A stretch of DNA of 10,362 bases from the NCBI GenBank assembly GCA_003453515.1, contig DMLD01000192.1, positions 1 through 10,362 of the forward strand, given 5' to 3'. Numbering within the stretch: position 1 is the first letter of the stretch; every line of letters begins with the position of its first letter. The position numbers and the translations under genes are program-made. This stretch comes from Lachnospiraceae bacterium. Lineage in GTDB: Bacteria; Bacillota; Clostridia; Lachnospirales; Lachnospiraceae. The notes below the pieces were generated by a model. That model saw nothing but the letters and a program-made list of their open reading frames with translations, was not told the DNA's origin and made no database searches. Positions 1-5,281 of this stretch are shown piece after piece.

Positions 1-785
1 TCTACGCACAGGCACCTGTCCGCGTCGCCGTCATAGGCAAAGCCCACATCGGCTCCGGTGTCGTAAACAAGCTCCTGCAGGGTCTCGATATGAGTCGAGC
101 CGCAGTTTCGGTTGATGTTGGTCCCGCCGGGCTCTCTGTTCCTCGCTATGACGGATGCTCCGAGATCCTCGAAAACCTGAACTGCGAGCTTGTACGCCGA
201 TCCGTTTGACAGATCGAGAGCTACCGTTCGACCCGAGAAGGGCGTCTTTGCCTGCGACTCGTCCGTGTCGCCCGCTATGGTCTCCCTGACCAGCGCCTCC
301 AGATAGTCGGTGTAGGTCTCCTTGCCTCTCGAATAATCATAGCACTTGCCGATGCGATCCCTGGTCGCGTAGGGTATCTCGGGAACTCCCTCGTCTATAT
401 ACCGCTCGATCTGTTCCTCGATCTCGGGCGACAGCTTGAAGCCCTTGTTGTCGATGAGCTTGATCCCGTTGTCAAAGTAGGGGTTGTGGCTTGCGGATAT
501 CATGATTCCGCAGTCGAAGCCCTTTTTCCTGACCATGTACGATATGCTCGGTGTAGTGGTCACGTACATCTCGTAGGCGTCGCTCCCGCTTGCCGTGAGC
601 CCCGCCACCAGTGCATTTTCGAGCATGTATCCCGATATCCTCGTGTCCTTGCCGATCACGATGCGCGGACGGTGGTCATCCTTCAGGAAAAATGCCCCCA
701 AAAATCTGCCGACCTTGTAAGCGTGCCATGCCGTGAGATCCACGCCTGCTTCGCCCCTGAAACCGTCGGTACCGAAGTATTTCAT
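1..785 (-). CDS. glmM: Phosphoglucosamine mutase GlmM, N-terminal part (3' end outside window)
   Basis: GlmM interconverts glucosamine-6-phosphate and glucosamine-1-phosphate in the cytosol, on the route to UDP-GlcNAc for peptidoglycan. The reading frame opens with MKYFGTDGFRGEA, the usual GlmM N-terminus. The phosphoserine loop ISASHNP lies at residues 96-102, with S99 as the expected catalytic serine, and is followed by YFDNGIK as in GlmM. The metal-binding loop DGDADR is at 252-257 (D252, D254, D256). Only 261 complete codons are inside the window; the family is about 450 residues, so the sugar-binding and phosphate-binding domains lie off the left edge. The ATG at 785-783 is preceded by AAGGAGAG (802-795) at good spacing and by a promoter 35-65 bases upstream. 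PGM/PMM paralogues share the loops, but the N-terminus and the DNGIK context favour GlmM. The gene is read alone from its own promoter as far as the window shows. Confidence 0.95.
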   Translation of the reverse strand, partial: MKYFGTDGFRGEAGVDLTAWHAYKVGRFLGAFFLKDDHRPRIVIGKDTRISGYMLENALVAGLTASGSDAYEMYVTTTPSISYMVRKKGFDCGIMISASHNPYFDNGIKLIDNKGFKLSPEIEEQIERYIDEGVPEIPYATRDRIGKCYDYSRGKETYTDYLEALVRETIAGDTDESQAKTPFSGRTVALDLSNGSAYKLAVQVFEDLGASVIARNREPGGTNINRNCGSTHIETLQELVYDTGADVGFAYDGDADRCLCV

Positions 786-821
786 GATGCTGTTCTCTCC
801 TTATAAAATGCATTCCGATAC

Positions 822-850
822 ATTATACACGAAGTTGTGACTAAAATCAA
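822..850 (-). promoter_or_regulatory. Sigma-A type promoter of glmM
   Basis: On the minus strand there is a consensus -10 TATAAT (827-822) and a -35 TTGATT (850-845), separated by exactly 17 bases. Transcription would begin near 815, giving a leader of about 30 bases that carries the AAGGAGAG ribosome binding site. The promoter lies after the structured block at 868-985, so that block would not be part of the glmM mRNA made from here. Confidence 0.75.
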
Positions 851-867
851 GGGGAAAATAAGTCTCA

Positions 868-985
868 AACCGTGAAATATAAGTTACCGTTCACGGCTTA
901 GAGCACGCTCGAAATCTCAGATTTCGGGAACCGTGCCTATCCGTAGGTGGCACTCCATACAGCTTTATATAAGCTCACCTGCACA
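868..985. repeat. Cluster of inverted repeats between glmM and the lipoprotein gene
   Basis: This stretch has no credible ORF and contains several inverted repeats in a row. These are CCGTGAA/TTCACGG (870-876 with 890-896), GCACG/CGTGC (903-907 with 932-936) enclosing CGAAATC-TCA-GATTTCG (910-926), GTGCC/GGCAC (933-937 with 949-953) with inner CCTA/TAGG, AGGTG/CACCT (945-949 with 976-980) and AGCTT/AAGCT (961-965 with 971-975). Some arms overlap, so not all can form at once. It could be a dispersed palindromic element, the 3' untranslated part of the lipoprotein transcript, or a small structured RNA. I see no convincing promoter immediately before it on either strand. I do not recognise a known RNA family. 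Confidence 0.55.
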
Positions 986-1026
986 AAGAAAAGAGAACAG
1001 AGGATGTCGTTTGGCATCCTCTGTTC
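981..1026 (-). terminator. Intrinsic terminator of the lipoprotein gene
   Basis: A perfect 12-bp stem is formed by GAACAGAGGATG (995-1006) and CATCCTCTGTTC (1015-1026) with an 8-base loop. Read on the minus strand it is followed at once by a T-rich tract (TCTTTTCTTTG, 994-984). It lies about 27 bases past the stop codon of the minus-strand gene that ends at 1053. The plus-strand side lacks a good T-run, so it probably works mainly in the minus direction. Confidence 0.85.
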
Positions 1027-1052
1027 CTGTAATTCTGTTATAGATGTTGTTA

Positions 1053-2192
1053 TTACTTGATCTTAACGCTCTTTTTGAGACCGTACTTTGCTTTATTTTT
1101 CTTGATGGCCTTCTTAAGAGCCTTGTTCTTGACTACGAGAGTCTTGAGCTTGGTTGCCTTCTTGAAGGCATTTTTCACAGCCTGTGTGACCTTGTAACTC
1201 TTGCCGAATACCTTTACGCTTGCCGGTACCGTGAGCTTCTTGGCGTTGGCAGCGGTGATGCCCGAAACAGTGAATATTGTGGACTTGCCGCTCAATACGG
1301 ACTTAAGCTTAAGCTTGGAAGCCTTGGTCGCATATCCGGCAACGATCGTTGCATTTTTCACGATGCCGGCAGGTATGCTGAGAGTTTCATCGGTAAGTGA
1401 GAAATCAGAACTTGCCTTCACACCGATGTCGCCGAAGAGGTCTCCGAGGTTGAGGGTAAAGTCAAGAGTCATCCTGGCAAGTGAGAAGTTGTCATCGTAG
1501 TTTATTTTGACATTGATCACTACATTGCTGAGCGTACTCGGATCGATCATGGATGTAGCTGTGTCAAGATTCGAAGAAGATGACTGAAGACCGGAAAACT
1601 TTTTGCTTATACCGTTGAAAAATTCCATGGCTTTATCTCCGGGCAGATCAAGTTTGACGCCTGCTGTGTGGTATGTCTTGTCGTTGATGGTGACATCATC
1701 GGATGTAAAGTAGGTCGAATACTCAGCGTAATCGTTAAGACCAAAATCGAAGTTGGACAGATCCGAGAGTGATGGATCACCGGCTCCGATCGGTTTAACT
1801 TCATAGCGACCCAGATCAGCGTTATAACTGTAGATGGTACCGGCGTTTATATCTTCGTATCCGGTAACAGTGCTGTCTCCATTGGGTACATCCACTGTGG
1901 CTACACCTGATTTCTTGTCGACCTTAACTGTCGATTTAATTGCGGCAGGTGTATTAGGCGAAAGGGCTGAAAGCAGTGCAGATTCAAGACTAAAGTTGAT
2001 ATCTGTCACGACGGTGCCCTGATCTGCAGCTGTCTGTACGGACGAGACGACTTTGTTGATCAGCTCCTGTGCGGTAGCTGCGTCCACCTGTGTGTCAGCA
2101 GCAAGAGCTGCTGTCGGTGCTGCGCCGATGCATCCTGCAACGAGTGATGCCGAAAGAAGCGCAGAGCCAATGATTTTTTTGATTTTGTTCAT
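1053..2192 (-). CDS. Secreted protein or lipoprotein with lysine-rich LRR-like C-terminal module
   Basis: This is a 379-residue protein of unknown function. It starts with a clear export signal: a basic start, a hydrophobic core (residues 7-20), then VAGC with C21 as a possible lipidation site. A second processing option, the signal peptidase I-like ALA-A, ends near residue 32, so it may be lipid-anchored or released. Residues 33-280 have alternating polar and hydrophobic strands with IYSYNADLGRYEV (near 115-127), a pattern like LolA/LppX-type beta-sheet lipoproteins; this is inference. Residues 287-379 hold 27 lysines in 93 positions, and NAFKKATKLKTLVVK resembles the caps of BspA-like leucine-rich repeats in clostridial surface proteins. 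The ATG at 2192-2190 has GGAGGT (2204-2199) six bases upstream. It is a single-gene unit with a terminator downstream and a TetR-type operator upstream. Confidence 0.85.
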   Translation of the reverse strand: MNKIKKIIGSALLSASLVAGCIGAAPTAALAADTQVDAATAQELINKVVSSVQTAADQGTVVTDINFSLESALLSALSPNTPAAIKSTVKVDKKSGVATVDVPNGDSTVTGYEDINAGTIYSYNADLGRYEVKPIGAGDPSLSDLSNFDFGLNDYAEYSTYFTSDDVTINDKTYHTAGVKLDLPGDKAMEFFNGISKKFSGLQSSSSNLDTATSMIDPSTLSNVVINVKINYDDNFSLARMTLDFTLNLGDLFGDIGVKASSDFSLTDETLSIPAGIVKNATIVAGYATKASKLKLKSVLSGKSTIFTVSGITAANAKKLTVPASVKVFGKSYKVTQAVKNAFKKATKLKTLVVKNKALKKAIKKNKAKYGLKKSVKIK

Positions 2193-2205
2193 GTTCTTAC
2201 CTCCA

Positions 2206-2221
2206 TTCCGGAACGGTCATA
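2206..2221. promoter_or_regulatory. Extra operator half-site and TTCCGGAA palindrome next to the lipoprotein RBS
   Basis: AACGGTCATA at 2212-2221 is an exact 10-base inverted copy of TATGACCGTT in the operator at 2254-2263. It overlaps the 8-bp palindrome TTCCGGAA (2206-2213) and ends 8 bases before the GGAGGT ribosome binding site of the minus-strand gene. It may be a secondary half-site for the same regulator, or one arm of a leader hairpin. Confidence 0.45.
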
Positions 2222-2250
2222 AACCCGCCCTGATTTTATAGATAGTTTGC

Positions 2251-2273
2251 AAATATGACCGTTGGTCATATTT
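2251..2273. promoter_or_regulatory. Likely TetR-family operator
   Basis: AAATATGACC (2251-2260) and GGTCATATTT (2264-2273) are perfect 10-base inverted arms around the 3-base centre GTT. ATATGACC-N3-GGTCATAT is the size and style of operator bound by TetR/AcrR-family dimers. It sits just downstream of one candidate promoter of the lipoprotein gene and 50 bases before the recJ -35 box, so repression of the lipoprotein gene is the simplest role. No regulator gene lies in the window. The same repeat could instead fold as an RNA hairpin in the leader. Confidence 0.65.
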
Positions 2274-2283
2274 TTATACTGAT

Positions 2284-2312
2284 ATGATAACACCTTTTGA
2301 GATTAAATGCAA
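2284..2312 (-). promoter_or_regulatory. Candidate promoter of the lipoprotein gene
   Basis: On the minus strand, TTGCAT (2312-2307) and TATCAT (2289-2284) are separated by 17 bases. The -10 matches consensus at five of six positions; the -35 is weak. The start would fall near 2277, placing the operator at roughly +4 to +27, a good position for a repressor. A different -10-like TATAAA at 2240-2235 lacks a convincing -35, so the assignment is uncertain. Confidence 0.4.
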
Positions 2313-2322
2313 GGTCTTGTTT

Positions 2323-2351
2323 TTGACAAAAATACACAATCGTGGTAATCT
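2323..2351 (+). promoter_or_regulatory. Promoter of recJ and the glycosyltransferase gene
   Basis: A perfect -35 TTGACA (2323-2328) is followed after 17 bases by -10 TAATCT (2346-2351), which is preceded by TGG, an extended -10 element. Transcription should start near 2358, giving a leader of about 70 bases. This promoter lies downstream of the first possible in-frame ATG of the recJ reading frame (2284), which rules out that start for transcripts made from here. Confidence 0.8.
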
Positions 2352-2427
2352 ATTAAAGAAATTATGTATAAGTGAGATATGCTCGGGCGCATGTAGTTAT
2401 GATGCATTCGGGCGGAGGGGTCGGAGC

Positions 2428-4227
2428 ATGGACAGTGAGTGGATGCAAAGAGGTATACAGGTCGATGGCGGGCGGACATATCGCGAGGTTGCGGATGAAC
2501 TGGGTGTAAGCCCTGTCGTTGTACGCTGTATGTGCAACAGGGGTATCACCGATGTGACTGATATGAAGAGATATCTCCGCGGAACCATGGATGATCTGTG
2601 GGATCCGATGCTGATGAAGGGGGTAGCCGATGCCGTAAGGCTGCTATCCGGGTGGTCGGGGAGCGCTATAGCCATAGCCTCAGACTACGACTGCGACGGG
2701 ATATGCTCTGCGGTGATACTCAAAAAAGGATTGGAAAATGTAGGGTTTACCTCAAGGATATACACGCCCGATCGCGTCAGTGAGGGATACGGGCTCAACC
2801 GAAGGATAGTTGATGACGCCATACGCGATGGCTGCGGACTGATCATAACCTGTGACAACGGGATAGCTGCCACGGACGCTGTCTCATATGCGGTAGAGAG
2901 AGGACTCAAGGTGATAGTCACCGACCATCACGAGCCGCAGGAGGTCCTGCCGTGCGCCGATATCATCATAGATCCCAAGCAGGAAGGTGATGAGTATCCT
3001 TTCGATGGATTGTGTGGTGCGGGAGTTGCGTACAAGTTGATACAGGCGCTGTACGAGCACGGTGATCTTCCTGATAAGGAGCTGTCCGGTAAGCAGCGGT
3101 CGGACAAGTTGAATGAGCTGCTGCCCTATGCCGGTGTGGCAACGGTAGCCGATGTGATGGAGCTAAAGAATGAAAATCGGATACTTGTCAGGGAGGGACT
3201 TAAGTGTCTTGATGAGACAGCTGATATAGGATTGCGCGCTCTGATCAACAGTCTGGGATTTAAAGATAAGAAGATAAAGGCGGGAAATGTGTCGTTCCAG
3301 ATAGGACCGACCATAAATGCCACCGGGCGTATCGATTCCGTAGAGAAAGCCTTTGCGCTCTTGCTTGCGCAGGATGCGGGAGAGGCTGTGTCTATTGCGG
3401 ATGAACTGACGGAGCTGAACAGTAAGCGCAAGGCTATGACCGAAAGGGGAACAAAGACCGCTGTCGATATGGTGTATGAGAGATTCCCGAATGCGGATGA
3501 GGGAGAGCTTGATGATGTACTGGTGTTGTATGTGGAGGGAGTGCACGAGTCGATAGTCGGGCTGATTGCCGGAAAAGTAAAAGAAAGATTTAATCATCCC
3601 GCGATCGTGTTTACTGACGCGGCTTCGGGCGATGACGGAGAGGAGAGGATCAAGGGCTCCGGGCGCTCGATCGAGAGCTATCACATGTTCAACGCCCTGA
3701 TGAAATGCAAGGATCTGACGATCGCCTTCGGCGGTCATGCGATGGCGGCAGGGCTGACCATACCAAAGAGCTCGCTTGATGAGCTTAGGAGAAGGCTGAA
3801 TGAGGACAGCGGACTTACGAGAGAGGATTTCGTAAGAAAGCTGATAATAGATGTGCCGTTTCCCATATCAAGGCTTACGCCCGGAGTCATAAGGGAGCTA
3901 TCGGTTATGGAGCCGTTTGGCGTGGCGAATTCCTCGCCGGTGTTTGCGCAAAAGGATCTGAGAGTTTTGCGCATAGATTATATGGGAGTCGGCAACCAGC
4001 ATATCAAGCTTCATGTGGCGGATGAGGTGGGTGTAAGTGTTGCTGCGATACTGTTTTTCGGAAGTGAACAGTTTGACAGCTATATTATAAGGAAATACGG
4101 AGAGAGAGAGCTTGCCGGGATGAGAAGGGGCGAGTCGGGAGTAAGGCTCGCACTCGCCTATCATCCCGACATAAATGTATATAACGGCAGGGAAAGCGTG
4201 CAGCTGCGCATGGTCGATTGGAGGTGA
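2428..4227 (+). CDS. recJ: Single-stranded-DNA-specific exonuclease RecJ
   Basis: RecJ degrades single-stranded DNA 5' to 3' in recombinational and mismatch repair and acts in the cytosol. The 599-residue protein carries the DHH phosphoesterase motifs in order: DYDCDG (86-91), CDNG (142-145), DHH (166-168) and DPK near 182. The DHHA1 nucleic-acid motif GGHAMAAG begins at 435, and a C-terminal OB-like segment fills about 470-599. The N-terminal ELGVSPVVVRCMCNRGIT matches the usual RecJ opening. I chose the ATG at 2428 because GGAGGGG (2414-2420) precedes it and because the reading frame further upstream (from 2284) overlaps the promoter. The length is typical of short clostridial RecJ and shorter than the Bacillus form. 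It is the first gene of its transcript, and its final codons contain the ribosome binding site of the next gene. Confidence 0.95.
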   Translation: MDSEWMQRGIQVDGGRTYREVADELGVSPVVVRCMCNRGITDVTDMKRYLRGTMDDLWDPMLMKGVADAVRLLSGWSGSAIAIASDYDCDGICSAVILKKGLENVGFTSRIYTPDRVSEGYGLNRRIVDDAIRDGCGLIITCDNGIAATDAVSYAVERGLKVIVTDHHEPQEVLPCADIIIDPKQEGDEYPFDGLCGAGVAYKLIQALYEHGDLPDKELSGKQRSDKLNELLPYAGVATVADVMELKNENRILVREGLKCLDETADIGLRALINSLGFKDKKIKAGNVSFQIGPTINATGRIDSVEKAFALLLAQDAGEAVSIADELTELNSKRKAMTERGTKTAVDMVYERFPNADEGELDDVLVLYVEGVHESIVGLIAGKVKERFNHPAIVFTDAASGDDGEERIKGSGRSIESYHMFNALMKCKDLTIAFGGHAMAAGLTIPKSSLDELRRRLNEDSGLTREDFVRKLIIDVPFPISRLTPGVIRELSVMEPFGVANSSPVFAQKDLRVLRIDYMGVGNQHIKLHVADEVGVSVAAILFFGSEQFDSYIIRKYGERELAGMRRGESGVRLALAYHPDINVYNGRESVQLRMVDWR

Positions 4228-4229
4228 CT

Positions 4230-5201
4230 ATGGAATTCAGTTTATGTATGATAGTAAAAAACGAGGAGAGAGTCCTTGAGCGGTGTCTCAGGTCTTTGCA
4301 TGATCTGATGGATGAGATCATCATAGTCGATACCGGGTCTACGGACTCCACAAAGGAGATCGCAAGGAGGTATACGGACAAGGTCTATGACTTCGAATGG
4401 ATAGATGATTTCTCGGCGGCGAGGAACTTTGCCTTCTCTCATGCGACCAAGGACTATATATATTCGGCGGATGCCGACGAGGTGTTAGATGAGGAAAATT
4501 GGGCGAAGTTTGACATATTAAAACGAAACTTAATTCCTGAGATAGAGATAGTTCAGATGATCTACGGGAACCAGCTCGAGAGTGGTACGGCGTATAACTT
4601 TGACGCAGAGCTTCGACCCAAGCTGTTCAAAAGACTGCGTACATTCACATGGATAGAGCCGGTCCATGAGCAAATGAGACTCGATCCGATCGTTTATGAT
4701 TCGGATATTGTGATCACTCATAAGCCTGAGGGACTGCACAGCGGGAGAGATTATAGGATATTTTTGAAGGAATTCAGAGAGGGGCGCAGGCTCTCAAAGC
4801 ACCTTCACCATATGTACGCGATGGAGCTCTATATATCGGGAAAGGACGAGGATTTTCTCGAAGCCGAGGAGTTGTTTAGGGAGAGCGCTTGTGATGAGAA
4901 AAGAAGTATTGACGAGGTTCGCGAGGCGGCGTGTGTGGTCTGCCATGCGGCGAGACTACGCGGTGACGCTGACACTCTGCTCAAATACTCCATGAAGGAT
5001 ATGCTCTCGGAGGGCTCGTCGGAGATGTGCTGTGAGCTTGGGCACTATTTCTTTGACCGCGGAGACTATGAGGAAGCGGCGATGTGGTTCTACAATGCCA
5101 TGAACGAGGCTGAGCCGATACTCAGTGTTCAGGCTGCGAAGGAATGGCCGCAAAAGGGCTACGATATGTGTGCAGAAAAGCTTGGTATCTCTATATCTTG
5201 A
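4230..5201 (+). CDS. Family 2 glycosyltransferase with TPR-like C-terminus
   Basis: This 323-residue protein begins MEFSLCMIVKNEE, the classic start of a GT-A fold family 2 glycosyltransferase of the SunS/WaaE-like group. VDTGSTDST covers residues 33-41 (nucleotide-sugar binding), and the metal-binding DxD is ADADE with D81 and D83. FSAARNFAF (61-69) is also typical. Residues about 195-310 are helical pairs resembling tetratricopeptide repeats, including YFFDRGDYEEAAMWFYNA. No membrane segment is visible, so it is probably cytosolic. Donor and acceptor cannot be told; SunS-like relatives glycosylate peptides or proteins, others make surface glycans. The ATG at 4230 has GGAGGTG (4220-4226) in front; an upstream TTG at 4218 would put the start inside the ribosome binding site. 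It follows recJ by two bases, so translational coupling is likely. Confidence 0.88.
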   Translation: MEFSLCMIVKNEERVLERCLRSLHDLMDEIIIVDTGSTDSTKEIARRYTDKVYDFEWIDDFSAARNFAFSHATKDYIYSADADEVLDEENWAKFDILKRNLIPEIEIVQMIYGNQLESGTAYNFDAELRPKLFKRLRTFTWIEPVHEQMRLDPIVYDSDIVITHKPEGLHSGRDYRIFLKEFREGRRLSKHLHHMYAMELYISGKDEDFLEAEELFRESACDEKRSIDEVREAACVVCHAARLRGDADTLLKYSMKDMLSEGSSEMCCELGHYFFDRGDYEEAAMWFYNAMNEAEPILSVQAAKEWPQKGYDMCAEKLGISIS

Positions 5202-5227
5202 CATTACTGCATATAATAAGGTATAAT
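5198..5227 (+). promoter_or_regulatory. Strong sigma-A promoter of purA
   Basis: A perfect -35 TTGACA (5198-5203), which overlaps the glycosyltransferase stop codon, and a perfect -10 TATAAT (5222-5227) are separated by 18 bases. A second TATAAT at 5212-5217 is too close to this -35 to be used with it. The start should be near 5234. No terminator lies between the glycosyltransferase and purA, so read-through from the recJ promoter may add to expression. Confidence 0.85.
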
Positions 5228-5252
5228 AAATAAGTTGTGGAAAAATGTTTTT

Positions 5253-5266
5253 GGGGGATGTCCCCC
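5253..5266 (+). promoter_or_regulatory. G5:C5 hairpin in the purA leader
   Basis: GGGGG (5253-5257) and CCCCC (5262-5266) form a short, very stable stem with the loop ATGT. It lies inside the roughly 48-base purA leader and ends 5 bases before the GAGAGG ribosome binding site (5272-5277). The T-run precedes the stem rather than following it, so it is not an intrinsic terminator. It could affect translation initiation or mRNA stability; no ligand-binding riboswitch structure is recognisable. Confidence 0.5.
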
Positions 5267-5281
5267 GGATTGAGAGGTTGT

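Noticed and set aside
486..806. A 106-codon open frame on the plus strand opposite glmM
   Set aside because: The minus-strand frame encodes the GlmM catalytic serine loop here, so this is a shadow.
868..985. A riboswitch or glmS-type ribozyme controlling glmM
   Set aside because: The glmM promoter lies downstream of the block, so the block is not in the main glmM transcript, and I see no glmS ribozyme or other known riboswitch core.
2364..2396. Tiny upstream reading frames (MYK and MLGRM) in the recJ leader
   Set aside because: They lack a ribosome binding site and are short enough to arise by chance; nothing ties them to a leader-peptide mechanism.
2383..2414. Direct repeat TCGGGCG spaced 25 bases apart in the recJ leader
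   Set aside because: Seven bases in a GC-rich leader is near chance level, and the second copy simply borders the ribosome binding site.
3163..3738. A 191-codon open frame on the minus strand inside recJ
   Set aside because: It is antisense to conserved RecJ sequence and has no recognisable domain.
5253..5266. GGGGG/CCCCC stem as a terminator for the glycosyltransferase gene
   Set aside because: On the plus strand the T-run precedes the stem and GGATTGAGAGG follows it; the minus strand has A-rich sequence after the stem. Neither direction fits an intrinsic terminator.
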